Shown here: positions 1-5,795 of the stretch, piece after piece
How the letters are laid out: every line of letters starts with the position of its first letter
How positions within the stretch are numbered: position 1 is the stretch's first letter
Assembly: GCA_945889235.1 (NCBI GenBank)
Contig: CAMDBK010000051.1
Span: forward strand, 1-13,439
From: Chitinophaga pinensis
Lineage (GTDB): Bacteria; Bacteroidota; Bacteroidia; SXHM01
DNA: 13,439 bases
Direction of reading: 5' to 3'
The notes under the pieces: generated by a model
Databases searched by the model: none
What the model was told of the DNA's origin: nothing
The model's input: the letters and a program-made list of their open reading frames with translations, nothing else
Made by a program: the position numbers and the translations under genes

Positions 1-2
1 GA

Positions 3-533
3 CCGCATGAGTTTCCTAAATACACTTACAGCGATTATCTCAACTGGGATGGTCAATGGGAAATCATTGACGGGACTGTATTTGCTATGGCGCCACTACC
101 TTCTGTAAGGCATCAGGATATAAATTCAGCAATTGTTGAACAGCTGAGAAGAGAAACAAAAAAATGTGCTCATTGCAGAGCTTACATGCCTTTGGATTGG
201 AAAATAAATGAGGAAACAGTTGTTCAGCCTGATGCGCTTGTTATTTGCGGAAATAAAAAACTGAAAGAAAACTATCTTGATTTTGCCCCTTCACTTTTAT
301 TTGAAATTCTTTCTCCGGCAACAGGAATGAAAGATAGAAATGTAAAGTTTCGTCTTTATGAAAAGCAGAAAGTGAAATTTTACGTTATTGTTGACCCTAA
401 AACAAAAACCGCTGAAGTTTATGAACTGAAAAAAAATAAATATGCTCTTGTTTTGAAAACTACCAAAGACAAATTTATTTTCGGTTTAAGTGAGTGCTCA
501 CTTGAGTTTTTGTTTAAGGAGATTTGGGAGTAA
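3..533 (+). CDS. Uma2 family protein (DUF820, PD-(D/E)xK nuclease fold), 5' end cut by the window edge
   Basis: The reading frame is open from base 3, and the upstream codons (PHEFPKYTYSDYL...WEIIDG) match the usual N-terminus of Uma2 proteins. The gene therefore starts outside the window, and the ATG at 87 is internal (the methionine of the FAMAPLPSVRHQ segment). At least 176 residues are present; family members are usually about 180-200, so little is missing. Visible family marks are WEIIDG, QPDALVI (the acidic metal site), LLFEILSPAT and NVKFRLYEK, followed by FYVIVDP. The D...ExL...K spacing fits the restriction-endonuclease-like core seen in this family. Its biological role is generally unknown; many copies occur in cyanobacteria and some in Bacteroidota. 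It converges on the next gene with one base between the two stop codons. No partner gene is visible, so no system can be assigned. Confidence 0.85.
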   Translation, partial: PHEFPKYTYSDYLNWDGQWEIIDGTVFAMAPLPSVRHQDINSAIVEQLRRETKKCAHCRAYMPLDWKINEETVVQPDALVICGNKKLKENYLDFAPSLLFEILSPATGMKDRNVKFRLYEKQKVKFYVIVDPKTKTAEVYELKKNKYALVLKTTKDKFIFGLSECSLEFLFKEIWE

Positions 534-534
534 A

Positions 535-1482
535 TCAGAACTCTGTTTTGTTCAACTCAGCTTTTGCTTCGTTGTATTCTTTTATCATTTCTTCCACCAC
601 TTGTGCGGCAGGTTTTACATCGTGAATGTAGCCCGCAATTTGTCCTATTTCCAGTTCACCTTCATCTAAATCGCCTTCAAACATTCCTTTCTTAGCACGA
701 GCTCTTCCAAGCAATTGAACCATCTCATCCAATGATGCAGAGCGGTTTTCGGCATCCTGCACCTGTTCAAAGAATTTGTTTTTTATCAAACGGACCGGAA
801 CTAATTTTTTCATTGTCAGCAATGTTCCACCTTCTTCAGTCTCTACAATTTTGTTCTTAAAATTTTCGTGTGCCGATGATTCAACGGTTGCAGCAAAACG
901 ACTTCCCACCTGCACTCCGTCAGCGCCCAATGCCATTGCTGCAAGCATTGCTCTTCCCGAAGCAATTCCTCCGGCTGCCATCAATGGAATTGTAATCGCT
1001 TCCTTTACCATCGGTATCAAACAAAGTGTGGTTGTTTCTTCTCTTCCGTTGTGCCCACCTGCTTCAAAGCCTTCTGCCACTACTGCATCAACTCCGGCTT
1101 CCTGGCTTTTCAAGGCAAACTTGGCGCTGGATACTACATGCACTACCTTTATTTTGTGTTCGTGCAGAAAGCCTGTCCATGTTTTCGGGCTTCCCGCTGA
1201 GGTAAAAACAACAGGAACTTTTTCCTCGACAATAATATCCATCAATTGTTTAATGTCAGGATAAAGCAAAGGTACATTCACACCAAAAGGTTTGTCGGTT
1301 GCTGTCTTGCATTTCTGAATGTGTTCACGCAGAACATCAGGATACATGGAACCAGCGCCCAGCAAACCAAGTCCGCCACTGTTACTAACAGCCGAGGCTA
1401 AACGCCAGCCGCTGCACCAAATCATTCCTGCTTGAATTATGGGGTATTTAATGTTGAAAAGTTCTGTTATCCTGTTCTTCAT
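535..1482 (-). CDS. FMN-dependent nitronate monooxygenase / enoyl-ACP reductase II (FabK)-like protein
   Basis: This is a TIM-barrel flavoprotein of the 2-nitropropane dioxygenase family. From the chosen start the protein is 315 aa. Visible are ITELFNIKYPIIQAGM (residues 5-20), the SNSGGLGLLGAG phosphate-side loop (33-44), EGFEAGGHNG with the catalytic-type His144 (137-146), MAAGGIASGRAM (168-179) and ADGVQVGSRF (187-196). His144 falls at the position I recall for the catalytic histidine of FabK, and the C-terminal half (PVRLIKNKF, IGQIAGYI) also resembles FabK. Either nitronate oxidation or a last-step reductase of fatty acid synthesis is possible. The frame extends upstream to an ATG at 1539, but that extension is unlike family N-termini. 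The ATG at 1482 is preferred; it lies about 34 bases after a TAnnTTTG-like box. The gene is monocistronic. Confidence 0.85.
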   Translation of the reverse strand: MKNRITELFNIKYPIIQAGMIWCSGWRLASAVSNSGGLGLLGAGSMYPDVLREHIQKCKTATDKPFGVNVPLLYPDIKQLMDIIVEEKVPVVFTSAGSPKTWTGFLHEHKIKVVHVVSSAKFALKSQEAGVDAVVAEGFEAGGHNGREETTTLCLIPMVKEAITIPLMAAGGIASGRAMLAAMALGADGVQVGSRFAATVESSAHENFKNKIVETEEGGTLLTMKKLVPVRLIKNKFFEQVQDAENRSASLDEMVQLLGRARAKKGMFEGDLDEGELEIGQIAGYIHDVKPAAQVVEEMIKEYNEAKAELNKTEF

Positions 1483-1515
1483 ATCATTATAGCTTGTAAT
1501 ACTTTTGCTGCCGTG

Positions 1516-1523
1516 CGAAAGTA
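1516..1523 (-). promoter_or_regulatory. Candidate Bacteroidetes -7 promoter element for the FabK/NMO-like gene
   Basis: On the minus strand this reads TACTTTCG, which matches TAnnTTTG at all but one position. It lies 33 bases before the preferred ATG at 1482. No clear -33 TTG is seen upstream, so this is a single-box match. Confidence 0.35.
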
Positions 1524-1540
1524 TAAAAAGGAAAATCATT

Positions 1541-1601
1541 CACCACAGATTACACAGATTGCCTCAGATTAATCTTGTGAAAATCTGAGTAATCTGCGGT
1601 G
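1541..1601. repeat. Interspersed palindromic repeat of period 9 (CACAGATTA-type)
   Basis: Two 20-base arms (1541-1560 and 1582-1601) are inverted copies with two mismatches, around a 21-base loop. The left side is built of nine-base units: CACAGATTA, CACAGATTG, CCTCAGATT. I recall similar 'CACAGATTACACAGATT' elements between genes in many Bacteroidota genomes, but could not check. It fills the gap between the divergent FabK-like gene and glyA. A weak promoter-like TAATCTTG (1570-1577) in the loop points towards glyA. Confidence 0.7.
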
Positions 1602-1626
1602 AACACCAATAAGTCAATATAAAAAC

Positions 1627-2901
1627 ATGAAAAAAGACACAGCCATTTTTGATTTAATCAGAAAAGAACGCCACCGCCAGACAGTGGGAATTGAACTCAT
1701 AGCATCGGAAAATTATGTGAGTGATGATGTGATGAAAGCAATGGGTTCGGTGCTTACTAATAAATATGCAGAGGGGTATCCCGGCAAGCGTTATTATGGC
1801 GGTTGCGAGGTAGTGGATATTGTGGAGCAATTGGCTATTGACCGCCTGAAGACCTTGTTCAATGCAGAATTCGCGAATGTGCAGCCGCACTCAGGCGCAC
1901 AGGCAAATGCTGCTGTGATGCTTGCAGTTTTAAAGCCCGGTGACAAAATTCTTGGACTGGATTTGTCCATGGGCGGACATTTATCGCACGGTTCTTCGGT
2001 GAATTATTCCGGCTTGTTATATCAGCCTGTTTTTTATGGCGTGAAAAAAGAAAATGGAAGAGTGGATTACGATGCGATGGAAAAAACTGCTGTCCGTGAA
2101 AAACCAAAACTGATTATTGCAGGGGCTTCGGCACACTCGCGCGACTGGGATTTTAAACGCATGCGCAAAATTGCAGATAAAGTTGGCGCATTATTATTGG
2201 CGGATATTGCTCACCCTGCAGGATTAATCGCTCGCGGAATTTTGAACGACCCTATGCCGCATTGCCATATTGTGACTTCTACAACACACAAAACGTTGCG
2301 CGGACCAAGAGGCGGAATTATTATGATGGGCAAAGATTTTGAAAATCCTATGGGACATAAAACGCCAAAAGGAGAAATTAAAATGATGTCGGCAGTTTTG
2401 AATGGTGCAGTGTTTCCCGGAATACAAGGCGGACCGCTGGAACACGTGATTGCTGCGAAAGCAGTTGCTTTTCAGGAAGCGCTTAGTGATGCCTATTTGA
2501 AATATTGCATTCAGGTAGTGAAGAACTCACAACTGATGGCAAAAGAATTTATGAGCAAAGGTTATCATGTAGTTTCAGGTGGAACCGATAATCACAGTAT
2601 GTTGATTGACCTGCGCAGCAAAAACCTGAACGGAAAAGTGGCAGAAAATACGTTGGTAAAAGCCGACATCACTGTAAACAAAAACATGGTTCCGTTTGAT
2701 GATAAATCACCGTTCATCACTTCAGGTTTTCGAGTGGGTACAGCAGCCATCACTACGCGCGGACTGAAAGAAAAACATATTCCAAAAATTGTTGACCTGA
2801 TTGATAAAGTGCTGATGAACACTGAAAATGAAAAGGTGCTGAACACCGTGAAAAAAGAGGTGAACAAAATGATGAGCAAGTTTCCGTTGTTTGCTGATTA
2901 A
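1627..2901 (+). CDS. glyA: Serine hydroxymethyltransferase
   Basis: This is a PLP enzyme that converts serine and tetrahydrofolate to glycine and 5,10-methylene-tetrahydrofolate. It is the main source of one-carbon units and acts in the cytoplasm as a dimer or tetramer. The protein is 424 aa, within the normal range. Seen in order: the substrate-binding IELIASENY (22-30), the NKYAEGYPGKRYYGG signature (45-59), QPHSGAQANAAV (86-97), GASAHSRDWDF (166-176), LADIAHPAGL with Asp193 and His196 contacting PLP (191-200), and the Schiff-base motif STTHKTLRGPRGG with Lys222. GAVFPGIQGGP and GFRVGTAAITTRG complete the fold. The ATG at 1627 follows an A-rich leader without a Shine-Dalgarno, as is usual in this phylum. 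The gene appears monocistronic, with a palindrome-rich gap of about 320 bases behind it. Confidence 0.98.
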   Translation: MKKDTAIFDLIRKERHRQTVGIELIASENYVSDDVMKAMGSVLTNKYAEGYPGKRYYGGCEVVDIVEQLAIDRLKTLFNAEFANVQPHSGAQANAAVMLAVLKPGDKILGLDLSMGGHLSHGSSVNYSGLLYQPVFYGVKKENGRVDYDAMEKTAVREKPKLIIAGASAHSRDWDFKRMRKIADKVGALLLADIAHPAGLIARGILNDPMPHCHIVTSTTHKTLRGPRGGIIMMGKDFENPMGHKTPKGEIKMMSAVLNGAVFPGIQGGPLEHVIAAKAVAFQEALSDAYLKYCIQVVKNSQLMAKEFMSKGYHVVSGGTDNHSMLIDLRSKNLNGKVAENTLVKADITVNKNMVPFDDKSPFITSGFRVGTAAITTRGLKEKHIPKIVDLIDKVLMNTENEKVLNTVKKEVNKMMSKFPLFAD

Positions 2902-3016
2902 ACACACCACATTTTCTGGAAAAATAAAAGGTGAAATATGAAAACTGTTTTAATAAAATCTTTGCCTTTTTATTGAAAAACGTGAAAGCTCTATTGTGGT
3001 AAATACAATTTTATAT

Positions 3017-3036
3017 TTAACCTGAATTCGGGTTAA
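3017..3036. repeat. Near-perfect 20-base palindrome TTAACC...GGTTAA
   Basis: The sequence is TTAACCTGAATTCGGGTTAA. It is its own reverse complement except for one mismatched base pair. It lies in the gene-free gap after glyA, more than 115 bases past the stop, so it is not an obvious operator for either neighbour. It could be part of an interspersed element or a leftover binding site. Confidence 0.5.
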
Positions 3037-3052
3037 GCAAGCAAAGAAGAAT

Positions 3053-3111
3053 GGGGCTAAAACCCGGTATTTGATGCGATGTTATGAATCCCTGACCTTT
3101 AGGTTGGGGAT
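3053..3111. repeat. Composite element of two short hairpins
   Basis: The first stem-loop is GGG-CTAAAA-CCC (3054-3065). The second pairs 3088-3098 with 3101-3111 (nine of eleven positions) around a two-base loop. A hairpin of the 'gggctaaagccc' type followed by a 'ccctgacct..aggtcgggg' type resembles a composite intergenic repeat I recall from Bacteroidota genomes, but this is unverified. Confidence 0.45.
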
Positions 3112-3149
3112 TAATAGTTTCGTGATTTTAGTTAGCTATAATAAAACAA

Positions 3150-3182
3150 AAACCCTGAAGGTTTTTAAAAACTTCAGGGTTT
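3150..3182. terminator. Stem-loop, probable bidirectional terminator between glyA and the 319 aa gene
   Basis: The arms AAACCCTGAAG (3150-3160) and CTTCAGGGTTT (3172-3182) pair perfectly over 11 bp. The loop (G-TTTTT-AAAAA) is itself self-complementary. T-rich DNA follows on both strands, and it is stronger in the minus direction (TTTTTGTTTTAT). It would end transcripts of the minus-strand gene whose stop is at 3221, and late glyA read-through from the left. The rest of 2902-3220 holds the palindromes listed separately and no convincing gene. Confidence 0.6.
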
Positions 3183-3220
3183 GTTTCTTAAGGGCGAGGG
3201 TGAACTCCGCCCCTACAATT

Positions 3221-4180
3221 TTAAATCTTCTCCACCACAAAACTTCCAGTAAGGCCACTAAGGTTGGTGATGTTAAGGAAACGTTTTTCGCTGGTCCAGC
3301 CCAGTTCGGCTGCAATGGCTATGCCTTCTTCACCGGGGTTTACTTTTCTGTCGCTCAGGTTGCAAGCTTCTTCGGGGGTGGCTTTAAAGCCGATATATAA
3401 CTCTGAGAAACCATCATTTTTGCCTTTTAGTTCTACTTCGGGTTTGGTAATGTTGTCAAACAGGTTTTTGGTTTCACCGGGGTCAAGGTTAGCGGCTACT
3501 TTGCGTTCGCTTTCTTTAAAGGCTGCGTTTAGTATGCTTTGGTCAAAATAGACATCGGCTTTGCTTTCGTCACCCACGTATTGCAGGGCAATGGTAAGCA
3601 AGTTGGTAGTCAGTTGCAGGGCAAGGGCGGGGCGGGTGGTGGCAAGGTCGCTGCGCTCAGCTGCCACATTGCCTTTGGCGGTGGTTTGGGCAGCGCGGTT
3701 GGTTTTAAATAATCCCTGAAAGGTATTGTAATCGGTTACAAAGCCGGCAGGAAAATCGGCTGAATGGCTTGCCAATACTGTTTTATAGCGTTCACTAATG
3801 GTTTCAAGGGTGGGAAGGTCTGCATTCTGGTATTCGGTAAGGCCAAGTGGATAAAATTCTTCATACGTTTCGGGGGCGTTGCGGTAGGTGTAGGCAATCA
3901 GTTTTTCGTTTTCGCTCAGGTTTTGTTCCAGTGCAATGCGACTGGCATTCATGGCTATGGTTTTACCTTCCTGCACCGCAAGGTTCAGGCTTTCGCTGCT
4001 CATGTCGCCAAAAAAGCTGTTATAGGCAGTGGTGATATTGTTAAGTATGGTGGTAAAAACACCGCCCGGATTGTTGGCAGTTAAACGCTGAATATGGCTT
4101 TCACAAAAATCTTTAAGCCGCTCATCTGTTATACGCACACTCATAAACAGGATTCGGAAATATTTTGCTAATTCAATCAT
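3221..4180 (-). CDS. Hypothetical protein of unknown function downstream of a LytTR regulator
   Basis: I do not recognise this 319 aa protein. It has no signal peptide or membrane segment, so it is probably cytoplasmic. The first two thirds (residues 14-230) look largely helical and polar: Ala-, Glu- and Thr-rich, with an LTTNLLTIAL stretch near 190-200. The last 90 residues look like a small beta domain (LDPGETKNL, ELYIGFKA, VNPGEEGIAI, FLNITNLSGLTGSFVVEKI), with a single Cys in EEACNLSD. The codons are visibly richer in G and C than those of neighbouring genes. The start could be the ATG at 4180, used here, or the ATG at 4144 (MSVRITDERL). About 200 bases of leader separate it from the co-oriented LytTR gene and carry tandem dyads and a candidate promoter, so regulation by that protein is plausible but inferred. 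Confidence 0.75.
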   Translation of the reverse strand: MIELAKYFRILFMSVRITDERLKDFCESHIQRLTANNPGGVFTTILNNITTAYNSFFGDMSSESLNLAVQEGKTIAMNASRIALEQNLSENEKLIAYTYRNAPETYEEFYPLGLTEYQNADLPTLETISERYKTVLASHSADFPAGFVTDYNTFQGLFKTNRAAQTTAKGNVAAERSDLATTRPALALQLTTNLLTIALQYVGDESKADVYFDQSILNAAFKESERKVAANLDPGETKNLFDNITKPEVELKGKNDGFSELYIGFKATPEEACNLSDRKVNPGEEGIAIAAELGWTSEKRFLNITNLSGLTGSFVVEKI

Positions 4181-4223
4181 GTTTTTTTGGTTTTCAGGGG
4201 TTAATAATTAATGTGTAGTCTGT

Positions 4224-4305
4224 CTCCTAAACTTAGGAGGTGTATTGTTTTTTTCTGCAAACCACCTCCTAACATTAGGAGGCGTATTGTTTTTTTCTGC
4301 AACCA
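4224..4305. repeat. Two tandem copies of a dyad-bearing 42-base repeat
   Basis: Copy 1 (4224-4264) and copy 2 (4266-4305) share CTCCTAA..TTAGGAGG followed by GTATTGTTTTTTTCTGCAA, with only a few differences. Each begins with a dyad: CCTCCTAA-CA-TTAGGAGG is perfect in copy 2, and copy 1 is one pair shorter. The period of 42 bases equals about four turns of DNA, so the dyads would face the same side. They sit between the LytTR gene and the 319 aa gene. This looks like an operator array, but a short tandem duplication without function is possible. Confidence 0.7.
4228..4261 (-). promoter_or_regulatory. Candidate promoter of the 319 aa gene, overlapping the proximal dyad
   Basis: On the minus strand, TTTG (4261-4258) is followed after 22 bases by TAAGTTTA (4235-4228), close to the TTTG...TAnnTTTG pattern of Bacteroidetes sigma factors. 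The -7-like box is the centre of the proximal dyad, so a protein bound there would block or reposition polymerase. The last base of the box (A rather than G) and the slightly long spacer weaken the call. Confidence 0.35.
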
Positions 4306-4376
4306 AAATTACATTCCCCGCAGGGCATAAAACCCAACCGCTACCGAACAACCTTTTTTGTGCAGGATATTTACGC

Positions 4377-4868
4377 CTAAAGTTTACCCAACAACCAAAA
4401 AAAGGTTTTTTGGTTGAAAAAGATTTCAAGTGCTGCACGCACCTGTTTTTTAAAACTGCGGCCAACATAAATGCGTTTATCAATTTTAAAGCTGAGCAAT
4501 ATTTCGTCACCGTCAATACCCGCAAAATAAAGCAGGTTAAAAAGATATTGCTTGTGGCATTGTAAATACGGATAGCCCACTAACCGGCTTGCCAGGGTTT
4601 GCATGGTAATATCTCTTAACTGTAACTTGTAGTAACATGAACTTGTCCAATCACTGCGCACATACAGCAGAATTGATTTGTTTAAAGTAACTGCAGCAAT
4701 AATGGTTTTAGGGTTTAAGGAGTAAAGGGCGGTTTTAGAGGTGCGCACTAAAAAATAATCTGCCTCACCATCAGCCGCAGCGGGCTGCCCGCTGCCGGGC
4801 GCGGGAAACACAACATACAAATCATCCTGTTTCTGATTTTCCATAGACCAAAAATTAGGGTTACACAT
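4377..4868 (-). CDS. Stand-alone LytTR DNA-binding domain transcriptional regulator
   Basis: The protein is 163 aa from the ATG at 4868. Starts at 4844 (ATG, MENQKQDD) or 4883 (GTG) are also possible. After a flexible Pro/Ala-rich N-terminus (to about residue 37), residues 38-147 match a LytTR domain. It opens with YFLVRTSKT, continues through the LYVRSD strand, and has the signature YLQCHKQYLFNL (family: fLrvHrSylVNl). It closes with DGDEILLSFKIDKRIYVGRSFKKQV (family: ...kkipvSRsykkel). LytTR domains bind direct repeats through a beta-strand fold. No receiver or membrane domain is present, so it is not a classical response regulator; its signal input is unknown. The co-oriented downstream gene is preceded by tandem dyads, a natural candidate target. 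A 25-base palindrome (4392-4416) overlaps the last codons. Confidence 0.85.
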   Translation of the reverse strand: MCNPNFWSMENQKQDDLYVVFPAPGSGQPAAADGEADYFLVRTSKTALYSLNPKTIIAAVTLNKSILLYVRSDWTSSCYYKLQLRDITMQTLASRLVGYPYLQCHKQYLFNLLYFAGIDGDEILLSFKIDKRIYVGRSFKKQVRAALEIFFNQKTFFWLLGKL

Positions 4869-4948
4869 AATGGGGACCCGCACTATATCAGGCCCCGTTT
4901 TTTTATAATAACGCTATGGCGGTGAAATTATTGTGTAATTTTTTTTTG

Positions 4949-4956
4949 TAGGTTTG
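4949..4956 (+). promoter_or_regulatory. Bacteroidetes -7 promoter element for the T9SS cargo gene
   Basis: TAGGTTTG matches TAnnTTTG exactly. An upstream TTG (4931-4933) lies 15 bases away, shorter than the usual spacing of about 19. The start of transcription would be near 4963. This leaves about 60 bases of leader to the ATG at 5023 but only about 15 to the ATG at 4978. Confidence 0.5.
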
Positions 4957-5022
4957 GGGTAACCAAAAAGCATAGCCATGAACACGAAGTCTCACGAATT
5001 CAAATTAAAAAACAATTTTATC

Positions 5023-5694
5023 ATGAGTAAAAAACTAATCCTCCTTTTCTTAATTATCAATTCTCCATTATCAATTATCAATTGCTCTGCCCAGGGCACC
5101 ATACTTGGTTTTTATACAGACCCAGCTTCACCCACCACCAATGATGCGGTAAAAGTAATTGCCAGCCTCAGCTTCACCTCAGGCGGCTGTGATGTTACCC
5201 AGCAGGGACATACAACCAACGGAGTAAGAACCGATGCCAATGCCCACCACTGTCTGGGTATGCTAACGTTTATCTGCTCCACAACAGATACTTTTGAACT
5301 TGGCAGTCTGCCTGCCGGAAACCATACATTTGTACTTACCCTCACCTCAGGCGGAGGTCCCGCACCCTGCACCCCCGGTATTGTTATTGACGATACCGAT
5401 TCAATAACCTTTACCGTTGACCCCGGAGTAGGAATCAATTCACCTGATACAAAGCCCGTAGATTTTTCAATTTACCCCAACCCGGCAAGCAGCACACTAA
5501 ACCTGAATACAGAATTGATAATGGACAATGGAGAATTGACAATTACTAATACACTTGGACAAAAGGTTCTTCAATTATCAATTATCCATTATCCATTGTC
5601 CATTGATGTAAGTCAACTAAGTACCGGCCTCTACTACCTGCACCTGCAAACCGCAGAAGGGGTGGGGGTAAAGAAGTTTGAAGTAATAAGATGA
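5023..5694 (+). CDS. Secreted protein with signal peptide and T9SS type A C-terminal sorting domain
   Basis: This is a 223 aa cargo protein of the type IX secretion system. Residues 1-24 form a signal peptide: MSKK, a hydrophobic core, and a cut likely after CSAQ. The mature middle (25-135) looks like one beta-sandwich domain. It carries four cysteines (56, 77, 85, 116) that could form two disulfides and a C-x7-C segment HHCLGMLTFICST. Residues 147-223 are a sorting domain: FSIYPNPASSTLNL, ITNTLGQKVLQL, DVSQLSTGLYYLHLQ and a final KKFEVIR. Such proteins cross the outer membrane and are released or anchored. The frame opens earlier at the ATG at 4978, but 5023 gives a standard signal peptide. 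The signal-peptide core and the sequences around the LGQ turn are encoded by 7-base tandem repeats. Function of the middle domain is unknown; adhesion or ligand binding is possible. Confidence 0.88.
   Translation: MSKKLILLFLIINSPLSIINCSAQGTILGFYTDPASPTTNDAVKVIASLSFTSGGCDVTQQGHTTNGVRTDANAHHCLGMLTFICSTTDTFELGSLPAGNHTFVLTLTSGGGPAPCTPGIVIDDTDSITFTVDPGVGINSPDTKPVDFSIYPNPASSTLNLNTELIMDNGELTITNTLGQKVLQLSIIHYPLSIDVSQLSTGLYYLHLQTAEGVGVKKFEVIR
5052..5086 (+). repeat. Intragenic heptanucleotide array encoding the signal-peptide core
   Basis: Five tandem units in strict period 7: AATTATC, AATTCTC, CATTATC, AATTATC, AATTGCT. They encode the IINSPLSIINC part of the signal peptide. The same unit family recurs at 5510-5607 in the same gene. 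Confidence 0.8.
5510..5607. repeat. Inverted pair of intragenic heptanucleotide arrays in the sorting domain
   Basis: Left arm (5510-5544): CAGAATT, GATAATG, GACAATG, GAGAATT, GACAATT. Right arm (5573-5607): AATTATC, AATTATC, CATTATC, CATTGTC, CATTGAT. The left arm is the reverse complement of the right in the same unit order, with a few mismatches. The 28-base loop encodes the conserved TNTLGQKV turn of the T9SS domain. The arms encode the flanking strands. Confidence 0.8.
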
Positions 5695-5781
5695 ATAATG
5701 AATAACGAACAAGGAACACCGAATGAAGAAGTAAATACACTACTTCGGAATTCTAAATTCCTTGTTCGTTATTCATTATTT
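5693..5781. repeat. Inverted pair of GAANNNN heptanucleotide arrays, including a perfect 23-bp stem
   Basis: Plus-strand units from 5693: GAATAAT, GAATAAC, GAACAAG, GAACACC, GAATGAA, GAAGTAA. The right side (5740-5781) reads on the minus strand as AAATAAT, GAATAAC, GAACAAG, GAATTTA, GAATTCC, GAAGTAG. The outer 23 bases (5694-5716 and 5758-5780) pair perfectly. It begins within the stop codon of the T9SS cargo gene and ends just before the next gene's promoter-like box. It could act as a terminator-like or 3'-protective hairpin. Confidence 0.85.
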
Positions 5782-5784
5782 TAG

Positions 5785-5792
5785 TAGGTTTG
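5785..5792 (+). promoter_or_regulatory. TAGGTTTG box abutting the start of the membrane protein gene
   Basis: This is an exact TAnnTTTG match only three bases before the ATG at 5796, inside the 15-base motif ATTTTAGTAGGTTTG that recurs at 7949-7963. If used as a -7 box, the transcript would start at or just past the ATG. That implies a leaderless message or a later start codon. Confidence 0.4.
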
Positions 5793-5795
5793 GGA

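Noticed and set aside
488..510. Hairpin AAGTGAG/CTCACTT followed by T-rich DNA, like a terminator
   Set aside because: It lies inside the Uma2 coding region about 30 bases before the stop, so termination there would truncate the message. The stem is only 7 bp.
3071..3400. Plus-strand reading frame of 109 codons after glyA
   Set aside because: It starts in palindromic repeat DNA and runs antisense through the end of the 319 aa gene. Its composition is not protein-like, and it has no promoter or recognisable domain.
4392..4416. Perfect palindrome CAACCAAAAAA-AGG-TTTTTTGGTTG at the end of the LytTR gene
   Set aside because: It is within the last codons, weak (A/T-rich) and lacks a following T tract in the direction of transcription. 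It could be a coincidence of Lys/Phe codons, so it is not called as a terminator.
4208..4525. Minus-strand frame with a repeated AEKNNTPP peptide
   Set aside because: The peptide repeat simply reflects translation of the tandem 42-base dyads, and the frame overlaps the LytTR gene's 3' end in another phase.
5039..5085. Possible lipoprotein signal (Cys21 in the SIINC segment of the T9SS cargo)
   Set aside because: The residue before Cys is Asn, not Gly/Ala/Ser. A standard cleavage after CSAQ and the T9SS sorting domain explain the protein better.
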